Shown: piece after piece, positions 49,492 through 61,640 of the stretch
Numbering within the stretch: the stretch's first letter is position 1
Layout of the letters: each line of letters opens with the position of its first letter
NCBI GenBank assembly: GCA_013423385.1
Contig: BLZA01000011.1
Span: 247,174 to 311,173 of the forward strand
Direction of reading: 5' to 3'
DNA length: 64,000 nt
DNA from: Naganishia liquefaciens
Taxonomy: Eukaryota; Basidiomycota; Tremellomycetes; Filobasidiales; Filobasidiaceae
The notes under the pieces: generated by a model
What the model was told of the DNA's origin: nothing
The model's input: only the letters and a program-made list of their open reading frames with translations
Database searches by the model: none
Program-made: the position numbers and the translations under genes

Positions 49492-50773
49492 ATGTCGATG
49501 AGCGGAAGAGCGTCAATGCGAAACATCTCCCGACCGATAACAACCCCGCTAGGATCCCTCGAAGCGGATGATGCACTCGCCAACAGTCCTTCGGCAACGA
49601 GGCTAGCCTCAAATCCCGTGCTTCCAAAGTCTACAAGATATGTCCCGACGGGAACGATTGCCAATACGCCCTTTCGTGCGTCATTCATTTCGTGGGCGCT
49701 TGGCGGTCTTTTCTGGACCAGCCTCCTCGGCGGTGTAGGTGCGCTCTGTCTCAGGCAGGGATGGCTCGTCGAGGTCACTATCAAGGATGTGTTCGGCGAT
49801 GCGAGGTGGACGAGGTGTCTCCGGCCTCAATTAGGATTTTACCTTGCGAGTTGGTCGTTGTTCCACATTCTCGAGTTCTGGACGACGGCCGCATGCAATG
49901 TAGAGAAACTGAGCGTCGATGGTAAGTCTCGACCTAGCCTGTAGAATTCCACACCTTCTTGCCGACCAGACCTTGCCCCGCATCTGCATAGCCTTTTTGC
50001 TAAACAACGGCGTTCAGTATCACGCAGCCCACATTATCGGCCTGCTGGAATACTTTATCACCGCGTTCTTGATTGACGAGAACGCTGCAACCTCAAGCGA
50101 TCTAATCCTATTCAGAAGATGGTGGATGGGATACGGCTCTTTAATGATTGGTGAGTTTCCTTATTTTATCTTGCTTTCCTTAGCAACTCATTCAGGATTC
50201 GCTTCCTTGGAAAGCCTTGCCCCTTGTCTGCGCTGGACAAGCTTTACGGTCCCTCGCCATGATCCATGCTGCGGACTCATTCTCGCACGTTGTTAGCCGG
50301 ACGACGGACAAACAGGAAGGACATGTCCTTGTGACGTGGGGCGTCTATCGGTAAGTTGTGGAGGGAAACTGTACGAAGTAGATCAAAATCTGAATCATGA
50401 CCAGAATCTCAAGGCATCCTTCATACACCGGCTTCTTTTATTGGGCGCTCGCAACGCAGATGCTGTTGGGTAATGTAGTCTCATTCGTCGGGTTCTGGCT
50501 CGTTCTTAGCCGATTCTTCAAGTTCCGAATTATCGGTACGTCTTTCTCTCCTTCTCGCCAATGGCGGAAGAAAAGCTGATCTTTCCGCACGCTCCATCAA
50601 CTTTCTTAGACGAGGAGATTCATCTGGTGCGATACTTTGGTGACGCCTACATCAATTTCCGAAAGAGGACCGGTCACTGGTTGCCAGTAAATACCACATA
50701 TGCCGCCCCGAAACCGCGGCATACTGTTCCTGGGACTGCATCCCATACGGAGAATGGCCAGAAGACTCAGTAA
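49492..50773 (+). CDS. STE14: Protein-S-isoprenylcysteine O-methyltransferase (Ste14/ICMT)
   Basis: Five exons. The N-terminus is a hydrophilic tail of about 60 residues (MSMSGRASMRNISRPITTPL). The membrane enzyme follows: SFISWALGGLFWTSLLGGVG, LGFYLASWSLFHILEFWTTA, AFLLNNGVQYHAAHIIGLLE, the exon GQALRSLAMIHAADSFSHVV, SRTTDKQEGHVLVTWGVYR, then ISRHPSYTGFFYWALATQML (the RHP-S-Y-GFF-W methyltransferase motif) and FRIIDEEIHLVRYFGDAYIN, FRKRTGHWLPVN. It methylates the prenylated cysteine of CaaX proteins in the ER. The last intron removes the segment beginning AEEKLIF so that RII joins DEEIHLV exactly as in the family. The G-gamma CaaX protein of this window is a probable substrate. Confidence 0.93.
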
Positions 50774-52292
50774 GACTTCGAGTGCTGAATGATGACGTGT
50801 ATATAAATACGGATGGACCGATGTACAACGTTTCTCGAACCGTTGATGGCAGTCACAATGAGAATGCATCTACGCTGAAAAATGCCTTTACAGTCTTTTA
50901 CACTTGGTGCCCGTCAGCATTATGACGCGATGAAGGAATCACATGCTATGGAATATGGTCTTCATGTTATCTGCCTGATGCGTTAAGAGGAACTGCCCAG
51001 AGATGCTAGGTGTCCGAGTCGCGTTCATCTTCCTGTGTGAATCGATCGTCAGTCCGCTGCCTTCATCCTCCTGGATTGATGTTCCGATCAAGGGGTTCTA
51101 AAATGCTAAATCTAGTCCGGAACTACAACCTATCCGCACTATCTCACAGTCGATCTCGATTTTTAGGGAACCAATCAAATGCCTATCGGTAAAGGACCTC
51201 TTAGCCCTCTGAACAGTATACCTGAATGCCCTCCCTAGAGAGGACAACAGCGAGGAATGCCAGGAGAAGATTTGTCATTTCCTGCTCCAGCTAGAAGGCC
51301 ATTTAGGCTGAGTAGCGTGACTACCAAAGAGTGTATGCGTTTCAGGCTGTCCAGAGACTACAAGAGATGGATGTAGCCTCTCCTGTTTTTTCCCGAGCCG
51401 TATGAAATGGGAGGGTCGACGAATTACTTTCTCAACCGCTCAGCGTCCTTCGTTCTCGTGTGACGGCCGTTGAGGCATCAGTACTCAGCATTCTGACCTG
51501 CCCCTCATCTAAAAAGCGCATCTGAACTCAGTGGCGGGAACGAAAAGAAGGGCCAATCCATCGCATACGGTAGCTTCTGAAAGCTGTCTTTACTCTCAGG
51601 CCAAACCCTGCAAGCTGCCTTTTCGGGTCTCTCAGAGTATGGAATAATGAAAGAGGACACTGTCTTTTACGGCACGCAATACGATTGCGATCTGACAAGA
51701 TCGTAGGAGGTGTTGTATCGACGCTTCGAATTGGATTGTCGCCATATCCCACAAATCGAGCCTCACATTCATTTTGCTAGGGAGTAAACTCGAGCGCATC
51801 GTAAGGCAGCCTTCCTATATCCTGACAACCGATACCTTAACGGATCGAGCCAAGCCGAGCATTCCGCATCACCTCTGCCGATCTTAAAAGAGTTCAGACT
51901 TGGTTTGCGATCTACAAGAAGCCGCATTCCGAAGGGGCAAAGCACACGAACAAACAGGTGGTCATATTGTCCCCGCCAATGCGTCATCAGTCATACACAA
52001 TATCCGAACCCGGGGTTGGCGCGCTAACAATCCGGCGATACCTCGTAAACAACCCGGAATCCGGAACCTCGATCACTTGTCTAGCTTCTTGCGTAATTAC
52101 TTGATGAGGGCCCGAGGGCCCGCGTTTAAGGTTGTCAGACGGGTTTGGCAGCGTTTGCATTGGAAGGAGAATATCGGGTTGCCGACCGCTGAGCGTTCAG
52201 GTACAAGAACATGGTCGAAGTCTCTCATCCAGTTCCACAACTTCAACGTCAATAAATTCGATAAAGTCTACACCGATATTAAAGTCATCGCC
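50774..52292. other. Gene-free 1.5-kb stretch before the alpha/beta hydrolase
   Basis: Only short frames occur on both strands. The frame of the downstream hydrolase is open back to about 51900, but that upstream part is Arg-rich and unconserved-looking, so I treat it as leader. A small GC palindrome GGGCCCGAGGGCCC is at about 52109. No tRNA or other RNA gene was recognised. Confidence 0.45.
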
Positions 52293-55200
52293 ATGGTCGG
52301 ATTCTCAGCACCGCTCGATCCGTCTTCGCCTCCACCTTCAGTCCTCGTTCAGCTTCCTCCCATCAGCGAATCAACCGGAACGTCGCCAACGCAGCAACTT
52401 CGTTCGCCCGTCATCAGCGATGAACAGCTCCAGACGAGGCTCCTCCTTTCGCACTATGACTCGTCTCTAGGCGCCCAGGGCAAACTTCCCCCGCTATCAC
52501 GCATTGATCCGCAGAAGGTCCAGAAGAAACCGCCGGCGCCGTTGCGATTCGGGCTCAGGAGCATCAGCTCGAGTCGAGCAGACTCCAGGAATAGCTCTCC
52601 GGCGAGATGGGGAAGGGATGCTTCTGCCGCTAGACAAGGCCGACCACGAAGTTCGCAGCGTACTGAAGACGGTACACCGTTCGAAAGCAAGACGGTTCTT
52701 CAAGATGGATCGCAAATCATTCCAGAAACATCCGGAAATCAAAGTGGTGCGGTATATCAGCCCGATGAGAGCAACGAAGGCTTGACGACAGACGATAGGA
52801 AAGCAATTGATGCACAACGTCGTGATGAGCAATTACCGCCATTCACCTCGATCGCCTCGGTTTTTCATCCTACTCGCCGGTCTTCGGACACTGAGGGCGA
52901 AGAGGATGATGCGGATAGTACCGGTGAAGTGGTTGGCGAAACGGCGAGGGGACTTGTTCGATGGGTGTACGATAATTGGTACGCGCTCGGATGGATGCTG
53001 GGGAAGAAGGGGTTCGACATCGGATGGAGCGTGCTCAAGTATGGTATTGCGGGCGGACCGAAACCATCGTGGGGACTAGAGTGAGTGAGAGTACCCATCC
53101 GGGGTGGGGTTGGTATTGACATGTCTTCTTTCAGGATGACTGTAGTGGCCGCGGTTATGCGTAACTTGTCCGCGCATTCTTCGCTCGCCGATATTGTGAC
53201 TTCTCAATCCCCTGTCTGTGTGTCGAAAGTAAGACTGATTGTCATCAATTCAGACCCTCGTCAGAAACTTGATCTCAATTCACCACCTTTTACCGTTACC
53301 ACCGGATGCAATCGTAACGCCTATCACATTCAAGATCAGAAAGCGAGGCAAGCAAGAGGCGCTGCCAGGATTCCTCAGGTCGGTGGACTCTCCCCACCGT
53401 TGCGCAATATTTTGCACTGAGCCAGTCTCCCACTTCATCATAGCGAGCTCGACGCACGCAATAGCGGAAATCGCGAGTTATCCGGCGAGTGGGTCGTCAA
53501 TAAGACGGTCTGGGCGCGATTGAAGGCGGAGAAAAAAGAGCGGGATAGAGAGAGGTTTCGCGAGCGCGAGAGACGAAGTTCGGGACAAAATTGCATCAGC
53601 CTGCCTACAGATTCCCAGGCTCAGATATCACCTCAAGCTCGAAGCACTAATAAGCTAAAGGGCGAGAAGATCATTTACTATATTCATGGCGGTAGGTCTT
53701 GCCGCAGCGGGTACGCAACTCAACGTGACTGACACTCTGTATAGGTGCATATTATGTTGGACAAGCTGCAACGCACCGACTGATTACAATCGCGCTGAGC
53801 AAAGCGTGTAACGCTAGGGTGTTTGGTGAGATATATCGGCCTCGCGAAAAGAAAGCGACTGACACTCCATTCAGCCCTGAATTATCGGCTGGCCCCAGAG
53901 GTCAGGTTCCCGGAGCCACTCTTGGACGTCGTTTACGGCTACTTCCGTCTGATCGAAGGTTTGAACATAGATCCGTCAAATATCGTGAGCGAGATGTCAA
54001 TCCAACGAGAACATCATTGCTGACGCTCTTCTTGCACAGTTCGTCATGGGAGATTCTGCTGGAGGCGGCTTGAGTCTTGCACTGGCAATGTATCTCCGTG
54101 ATGCGGGATTGGGACACCTCATGCCCCGCGCTCTCGTTCTAATGAGCCCGTGGGTCGATTTGACAATGAGTTGCGGGAGCTGGGACGAGAATGCACCATA
54201 CGATGTGGTTCCGCAACCAGGTCAAGACGGTAAGTCTTGTCGAAAGACTTCCACGCGTGTCGTTCAACTCTTCTCTGGCAGATCACCTGAATCCAGTTGC
54301 CTGCTACCTTGGACCAGAAGGCATCAAGCAGTATTTAACGCATCCATATGCGTCGCCGCTTTTCGGAGACTTTAACGATTTACCACCGATGCTGATACAA
54401 GCGTAAATATCGCTCTTATCTTGCTCGTCCGATCCGCTGACCATATCACCTCCCAGAGGAGACTCCGAAGTATTACGGGATGAGATCACTCTGCTTGCGC
54501 ATAAAGCCTCCATGGCTGGCGTCTTGGTCAAGCACGAGATGTACGTGGACCAGGTTCACGTATTCCAGTCATTTCCATTCTTGGAAGCAGCACACACGGC
54601 CTTCCGCTCCATTGCCAAATTTACAACCACTGTGCGCGATGCAGCACAGAGACAGCCTGTCCACACACCTGAAAGGCCGATCAGCCCCATCCCATCCCGC
54701 CTTGCGGAAAGCTCGGTTAGCCGCTCATCGACCCCGACGGACGTTGATACCGTCGCAACCGAAATGGCTCATGGGTTGACTAGACTGGTCAAAGGCGACG
54801 GAACGGAGATCGATATCGCGGCTTTAGACGACACTTCGGAAGAGAACGGCACGGTACCGTTACCAAAGAAGGCCATCACGCCGTTGCCCGACCTGCCGGC
54901 GCCGAAACCAATATTACGCCGAGCTTTCTCGTCTTTCAGCCGTGGCAGTACTCCACCATGGACGGCGACACCTATATCTCGCTTTGAAGATGGTTCTCAC
55001 ATAACCGGTCACTCACCGGTCGATTCTAAGACTTTGGACAACAAGGGCGCAACGACCCTACCGCTCAATCGACGTCGTCGACGCCCAACACTTTCTGCAC
55101 AACTCACTTTGTCTCCTGCTAAACCGACAACCCGTTTGCGCGCAAGCAGCCATGCTGACATGATCCAGCTTATGTCGACCTACTCGGCCGGAGCCGCCAA

Positions 55201-55309
55201 TCAAACGACCGTCTATTCGCCTGCTCATGAAACGAATCCATTCGATCACACACTAACCGCTCCTCTGCATGACAATGTTTCAGACTTGGATTTGAAGCCA
55301 AGAAAGTGA
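52293..55309 (+). CDS. Alpha/beta hydrolase of the HSL/Say1 (steryl acetyl hydrolase) type
   Basis: A large multi-exon protein. A disordered N-terminus (MVGFSAPLDPSSPPPSVLVQ) leads to a hydrophobic/amphipathic region (WVYDNWYALGWMLGKKGFDI), then a charged linker and the hydrolase core: IIYYIHGGAYYVGQAATHRL (oxyanion HGG), VNYRLAPEVRFPEPLLDVVY, FVMGDSAGGGLSLALAMYLR (nucleophile GDSAG), LVLMSPWVDLTMS, DHLNPVACYLGPEGIKQY, LPPMLIQAGDSEVLRDE (acid) and DQVHVFQSFPF (His). The C-terminal 200 residues are Ser/Pro/Thr-rich and unordered. Fungal relatives deacetylate sterols or hydrolyse lipid esters at ER membranes or lipid droplets; substrate is inference. The triad Ser-Asp-His is complete. It converges on NAA35 with a spacer of about 300 bp. 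Confidence 0.88.
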
Positions 55310-55611
55310 CACGTCTCCCGCGTCGCTTTTACATTTCCCGTTGTTCCGGACAATCACATGTAGCATATAGCACGCGCCATGCTTCTCGTCATCTGCATCG
55401 ACTTCAAGTTGTATACGTACTGCACCGGTGTTGTATAAAGTGGCTGCCCAGCATATCATCATAATGAACGCATCATCGTGCGCATACTGTCGATGGGCGG
55501 TAGCCATCTAGTAGCGCGCGAATTTGGGCTTGAAGGCGTTTCGGCTGAGTCACTTATGTAGGCTTCGATCGTGTTCTGAAGATATGCGCATATTGCCTAC
55601 GGAATTAGAGA
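55310..55611. other. Convergent spacer between the hydrolase and NAA35
   Basis: About 300 bp between two stop codons. I see nothing beyond presumed 3' UTRs. Confidence 0.4.
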
Positions 55612-58105
55612 TTAGCAGAGTTTCCAAGATACCAGTCTTTCGGAGGCAAGCCATACCTCATGTTCCCGAACCGACTTTTGCTGTTGGATTCCGGGTCCGA
55701 CGCCCTGTTCATGCAGTTGCAGGTGGACCTGAGCGAAGGCCCCTCGAGCAGAATCAACCATTGAATGAATCGTTTCTCGCACAGACTCCCGCTGAAGGTT
55801 TGTAATCAAACAGGTCAGTATGTGTTTCCCGCCGTTAACGGATAGCGCACGTACAGATTTCTTTCGCGCCATCAATGTGGATTGCTTGAAAGCATCATAA
55901 GAGACTTTACTGTTCATGAATGTGATCGACGATGCTTTGGGCTGCAATGGCGCAAAGCGATGCTCGAACACAGCCCGCGCACGCTGTTCATTCTGCTCAT
56001 CCGACGTTTCACTTGTGACCGACAAAGCCTAAAACCAAAAGAGTCAGTAGTGCATTCAGGCGACAAGATGGACGCTTACCAGGTGTATGGCTTCAGAGAC
56101 GTCTGCCCAGGCACTAGCCCAAGATGCTCGCCATGACTGTGATCGTTCTACACTTTCCGCCATCCGAGCCCGCGCGATCCGCGATATGAACCAATACAAG
56201 GACGACCATTCCTTACTCTCCACCAATTCAAGGTCCAATCCTTCTAAGAGCGCGTCCAAAACAGTATCTGCGCGCCGCGCTGAGAGACCACGAGCGAGGT
56301 TTCCACGCTCTCCGTCGTCGAGTATATCCAGCTTTGGCAGGCATAGATCCAGATCGTCCCATCGCCGCGCAGCAAGCGAGTTTAAGCGGTGTTGTCTCGG
56401 TCGATTTTGACAGCGATCGTGCGCATCCAATCGTATGAACTGGAAGATGATGATTAGCAGGGAAAAGACAGGCTGGCTGATTCAGACTCGCCTCGCCGAG
56501 CGAATGGAAGAATTCTCTGATTTCGAATAGATAGTTCATGCTCCGTGCTGAAGCCCGATATAACGTTCGATCCAGATTAAATTCTTTCGCATCCTCCGCC
56601 GAATACTCGCTCATCCACTGATTCAGTAATGTGTTTTGCTGATGTGGGTAGTTGAAGCCCTCCATCTGAAACGGCGGCTTCAGCAAAGCCAAGAAAGGGG
56701 GAGAAGAGAACAGACGCACTAGGGACCAGGTCATGCAAGATCTCACTACCGGCGGCCAACACGCATCTATTCCTTCCAAATTCGGGCCGAGAGCGAAAAT
56801 CCACGCTTGACGTTCCCGAGCCGCCAGTGAAGGAGACACGGTCCAATCTCTGACTTCGCATACCCAATGAAGGCCTTCTGATATTCTGTCGACCATCTCG
56901 TACGCACGTGGAGGGTTGAGTAACGGGACGTTAGGAACAGGCATGGTTTGACGAAATCGACGGGGAATGTCGTTGTCGAAAAAGGGCTCGCTGATGGCGG
57001 ATGCGTCGTCGTAATATTCCAGATTCGAGATGAGCTTGGTGATCTCGTCGCAACGACGAGATGGTGTTCCTCCTGACATTGTGATTGTAAGGATCTCGAG
57101 GAACAACTGTGCGGGGTGATTGAATCAGGTCGAGATCGTTTCCATTGTAATAGTGAGGCGGGAGTTACCTGTCTGATTTCTAGCCGTATACGAAGCTGGT
57201 GTGGTAGTTCGGAATCTGGTTCCAATGATTTGTTAGCAAAGAGAAGCCGATGTTGACATGAATTTGATATCTGCTTTCATCTAGCGGTTTTTCATGCTCG
57301 AAGCAAAGGTTCAAGGCTAAACTCCCCTTCGGCCGCTTCGGGCACGTCTGTCAGACCCGATAGGATAATGATCAAACGCGTCGTGCCCTTGATTTTATGC
57401 TTCGCCCATTATAAGAGTTGCAAGACATGCAAGGCATGACTGAGTCCACGCTCCTGAGTCATATCTGTGTCTATCACGTGCTTCCCGAGTGCCGTCTCAC
57501 GAGAACCAAGAGCCGATACGCCAAACTCACCTATCTCCATCAATCCCTCGTCCTCGTCCGCGTCCTGCCAGTCTGCTCCATCGCCCCAAAGACCGCCCAG
57601 ATCCCCCATCCAATCCTCCCCCTCATACAACGCTCCCTTTCCGAGCTCCTGCCATGCAAGCCCGAGGCATTGCTTGAATGATACGAGGTAGCTGATCAGT
57701 GCGCGTTGTGCGGATGTAGGTGACGACATGCGTAAGAGGAAGGGAAGGTGGAGGAGGTGACGGGAGGTGAATATCGTCGGAACGAGCGGGGAACCCGTGT
57801 GAAACGCTATCTGAGCGTACAGGTTAGCATATCACAAGCATTCCTGATTGGGGACAAGGAGAACAACGTACTTCATTTTGCACAAGTCGATCGATGACCG
57901 CACAAACCTCCCTCACATCGATTTCGTGCTCCTCTCTCTGTGCTGGAGGAGCGCGCCGGACACCGGTATCCATCCGAGCGTCACCGATGGTAAGGGCGTT
58001 CATGGCGTCGAGCATGTGTAGGTTCGGCGCCTTGATGGTTTCGCCATAGGGAATATCGTGGCAAGCGGCGAGGAACGAAAGGGTGATGTCTGTGGCATTT
58101 TGCAT
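55612..58105 (-). CDS. MAK10: NatC auxiliary subunit NAA35 (Mak10)
   Basis: Minus-strand exons encode a Mak10/NAA35 protein. The N-terminal block is diagnostic: TDITLSFLAACHDIPYGETI, LHMLDAMNALTIGDARMDTG (compare the family's LFDAM..IEIMDPKMDSG), then VREVCAVIDRLVQNE, LLISYLVSFKQ-like helices (RALISYLVSFKQCLGLAWQE) and GALYEGEDWMGDL. Later exons carry LPHQLRIRLEIRQ, PLLNPPRAYEMVDRISEGLH, RSMNYLFEIREFFHSLGE, ESKEWSSLYWFISRIARARM and FMNSKVSYDAFKQSTLMARK. NatC N-terminally acetylates proteins starting Met-hydrophobic; this subunit anchors it to ribosomes. The N-terminal ATG at 58105 gives MQNATDIT. It shares a 294-bp divergent promoter with the FCP1-like gene. Joins in the C-terminal third are less certain. 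Confidence 0.87.
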
Positions 58106-58399
58106 GCTGCTAGTAGCCTCCAAGTTAGGGAACAGCTGTTCAAGCAGGAGAAGAGGGGGCTGAAATCTTGTAAAACCTAGCTTCTATGAGTCTATCTCCG
58201 TCCGTGAGTATGTGAATTATGTGAATGTGGATGCATCATTGGCGGAAGCAAACAGGAGTTATCTTCGTCATCTTCAAAAACAGCAGAGCTAGCAATCGAA
58301 GCATGGACTGATGAATGAAATGCAAGCAAGGACGATGAGAGTCGATGTGATGGCCTGTAGAATAGGAGCTCCTCGTCGCAGCATCAAGATCGCCATTTC

Positions 58400-60618
58400 A
58401 TGAAGCTCCGGTTGCTCCCCTCTATACCGGACCGGCTTTGCGACATTATGCATCGCTCTCAAATCCACAATACTGCGCATTACCTCGGCCGAGAAACGAG
58501 ACCGAAACCCAGAAAAAATGACAGCTCGCGACTTCAGAATGCACCATCATCAGGTATGCAGGGCATCTTGCGTGGTATGGAGAACGTATCAGTGACCGGA
58601 GAGGTTGCTTTGACGCCGCAGAAGTCAGGTTCTCGTGGAACTTATGAACGTGAAATAGATGAAAGGGGTTTAATAAACGGTATGAATAAAGGTCGGGATT
58701 CGGGCAGTCGAGGGTCGAGTCGCGAAAGCGATAGGACTTCGAGGCCTGCTGCGCACTCGCAGGCGGCTGAGGATTGGAAGCGGGAAGCGATTTCTTCACG
58801 CAGTGCTCTACCTCAAAGCCAGCGATACGACGAGCATCATTTTGGCCATGATGAGACATTCTCGCACCGTTCTCGAACTCAAGATCAACAATCATGGCGG
58901 CCGCCTGCAGCTTCGAGATCAGGTGATTCATTTCAAATCGATTCTGCTGCGATCTTGTCTCCGCATAATGGCGGTGCACGATTCCCGCAAGAGGGACATT
59001 CGCGAGCCGATTACTTTCCGAAATCCCGTGGTACAGACTTAACGAGCGGGAGGAGTGCTTCGCCAGTAAATCGACAGGGACGTCGAAGTTCGAGTCCCGT
59101 TGGCCTAGCGGGCTCCCTACCCCGCTCGATTGACGGCGTCAACCCATTACCAATAAATCACGCTACGAAGTTGATCCCAATAACGAGGACGTCGGCCGTG
59201 CCAGCGCATCTGCAGCATCCATTCCGCATGCTCGAACCTGGAACGAGATTTGACATCAGCGCTGCTCTGAGTGCAGAACGCGTGACTGAACGACAACCCA
59301 CGCCGGAGGTCATTGCCATGGCGCAAGTTTCACCGAATATCTATTCCGCTCGACCTTTAGAGAAAGGATTCGATGCTCGCAGTACGCGTAAGCTCGTCGT
59401 GCTAGACTTGAACGGCGCCCTCCTCGTGCGCTCCAAACGCTCCAACATTCCGCTCGAAAATGTGCGCCGGGAAGTCTATCCGCGGCCCTTCCTTGCGCCA
59501 TTCCTTGCGTACATACTCGAAGCCGCGCGACCCATCGGCTCACCTTCAAATCCCCGCGATCTGGATGAACAAGTGATGCGACCCTACGAGGCATTTGTTT
59601 GGTCAAGCGCGCAGCCAATCAACGTGGATGGAATGATCCGAAAGGCGTTTCGAAAGTGGGGGATGCCGTCGAGTCCGCGGGCAGAGGACCGAGAGATGTG
59701 TGAGCGGATGTTGAGGCGATTTGACAGGGTGGAGAATCGGCCCGGAAGGGTGTTGGGTGTTTGGACTCGGGATGAGATGGATTTGACGAAGGCACAGTAT
59801 GGTGAGCTTTGCTCGAAATCATTGTCATCGAATCAGCGCTGAATTGCGAATGTGTAGGGCAAAAGTCGTTAACGTATAAGGACCTCCAAAAAGTGGCGGA
59901 ACATTTCCAGACCCTCGGCTACATGTCCGCCCAGGCGTCGAGATCCTACCGTCCGGATCCCGACTTCAGTCCATCGCTACATTCGACTTTGCTCGTGGAT
60001 GACTCGACCGTCAAGGCGTGCATGCAACCATTCAACCATATTCCAATACCGGAATATACGCTCGAGTCGCTGAATGCCACCCAAGCTGTTCTACAAAGGT
60101 ACCAGGCTCGGGCAGGCAAAGAGGACGCCAGCAGGGATCCTTCGGAATATGTTCATCAGGCCACAAACTCCTCGGTCGGCATCCTGGAGCAAGTGTTTGG
60201 GCCCGCATCCGCTTTCTTTCCAGATGCCACGCGCACGGCAGGACGAGACAAAGCGCCTAAGCTGGACGGCATTCTCCTCGGGGTTATCGGAATCCTGGAC
60301 GAGCTGAAGGACGTCGTCAACTTGCCAGCTTGGATCGCTGCCGGTGGTTTGACACCAACGATTGAAGAGACTTTCACCCAAGAGATCGCGGCTAGAGGTT
60401 GGCAGTGCGTCACATCTCTAGATATGGGCCCTCAGGCATCGGTCCCTGTCAGTGATAATGGATATCAGAAACGCCCCCCGCATATGGTTCCCACTGTGTT
60501 GCCGTCACATCCCGAGTACAACCATTGGTACGAATCGCCGCAACACTTATTGTACTGGGTTCGAAGGGGACTGGTGGCTTTGCAGGAACGGCACATAGAT
60601 CCGTTGAACCTAGAGTAG
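58400..60618 (+). CDS. FCP1/NIF-like HAD protein with altered catalytic motif
   Basis: Two exons, about 720 residues. The first 290 residues are low-complexity, Ser/Arg-rich. The FCP1-homology (HAD) domain follows: KLVVLDLNGALLVRSK, VYPRPFLAPFLAYILEAAR, YEAFVWSSAQPINVDGMIRK, FRKWG, and GVWTRDEMDL, then after the intron SLTYKDLQKVAEHFQT and HSTLLVDDSTVKACMQPFNH. In active FCP1/SCP phosphatases motif I is DXDXT; here it is D-L-N-G-A, so the second Asp and the Thr are missing. The motif IV DDS is kept. Fungal NIF-domain relatives with DLNGTL exist as far as I recall, so this may be a subfamily trait. The protein could be a pseudophosphatase that binds phosphorylated partners. A C-terminal region of 190 residues (PKLDGILLGVIGILDELKDV) is unassigned. 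Confidence 0.82.
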
Positions 60619-60972
60619 GAATGTCAGGTTGATACCAATTTTACGTTTTAATGACGTATCATGAGAAGGCATATTGATCTGCCTCCAGCATAGGCTGTAC
60701 ACTGCAGCTGCTTATCTGGAATCAAAGGCAGTAAATACTGCCAGCGGGCCTTGGTCATGCCAATGAGTAGACAGTAGATATGGGTGAACCGTAGCGATAC
60801 CGAGCTAGAATGATAATGAGCGCGTTCCAAGCGGCCGATCGCAGTTCCGATCACTCTTCGCAACTGCTCTTCACGCCTTGCATCTTGTCCAGTATCTGCG
60901 ATTCTGTCCTGAACCCTCTGCACCTACAGCTGACCAGAGAACCAACTCGTACATCGAATAGCAACGTACAAA
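60619..60972. other. Spacer between FCP1-like gene and the SERF-like gene
   Basis: About 350 bp with FCP1-like 3' end and the promoter of the tiny SERF-like gene. Nothing else seen. Confidence 0.4.
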
Positions 60973-61553
60973 ATGGCTCGTGAGTGGCGGAACGCCAGAA
61001 CTTAAGGTAGAAACCTGAACGCTTAATCGGCTCCATTACTTAGGCGGGAATCAACGGGACAAGGTGGGTGAACGCCAGAGGTTGTGGCTAGTGATGTAAG
61101 GCTGAGGGGAAGTACGATATCGGTAGGCTCGGGAGAAGAACTTGAAAGCGTGAGTGCCAGTAAAGCTCCTGGTTTTGATGTGACGTTAATTGCTCCATGT
61201 TCTCGAATCAGACAAGAGGGTGTCGCCAAGAAGCAAACTGGTGATCCAAGGAAGCGTCTCGAGGAGTAGGTCCTACTCTTTCGGAAGAAAGGAAGTAGGC
61301 ATGCTGATGCAAGATGGTGCAAATAGACAAGCCAATGCCTTGAAGGCAAAGTAAGTCCATTCTGCTATCATGGCATTTAGTTTCTTCCAGCTAACGGTCA
61401 TGTACTTTAGAATCGCTGTAAGTAGGCCTGAACTTCACTTCTTCGTCCTTTCCAGCCATTCTCACAATCAATCGCTGTTCCTCTATGTTTTCATCACCTC
61501 AGGCGAAGCAGGCGGCAGCGGCGAATGGTGGAGCGGAGGCGGCCAAGAAATAG
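60973..61553 (+). CDS. SERF/4F5-family small basic protein, seven coding exons
   Basis: Seven exons with coding lengths 7, 20, 23, 54, 24, 7 and 51 nt (60973-60979, 61044-61063, 61127-61149, 61212-61265, 61327-61350, 61411-61417, 61503-61553) join to 61 codons and a stop: MARGNQRDK, AREKNLKAQEGVAKKQTGDP, RKRLEEQANALKAKI and AAKQAAAANGGAEAAKK. The start is the MARGNQRDKAREKN signature of the 4F5/small EDRK-rich factor family. Human SERF and worm MOAG-4 promote amyloid aggregation and bind nucleic acids; the fungal role is unknown. Every intron starts GT and ends AG and every phase fits. The first coding exon is ATGGCTC only and the sixth exon is a 7-nt microexon, so simple gene finders would miss the gene. 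It converges on the dienelactone hydrolase with 87 bp between stops. Confidence 0.88.
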
Positions 61554-61640
61554 TTACGCTCTCGAAGCCAGCATCCGACGAATCTCATAGGGGCTTCTTT
61601 TTATACTATATGATACACCGCATGTCAGGCCTTCGACCAT

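Noticed and set aside
51900-52292. N-terminal extension of the alpha/beta hydrolase
   Set aside because: The frame is open but the sequence is Arg-rich, lacks an early ATG in good context and does not look like the family; the ATG at 52293 in context GCCATGG is preferred.
59090-59105. tRNA B-box-like GTTCGAGTCCCG
   Set aside because: It lies within the FCP1-like coding exon and no acceptor stem or A box surrounds it.
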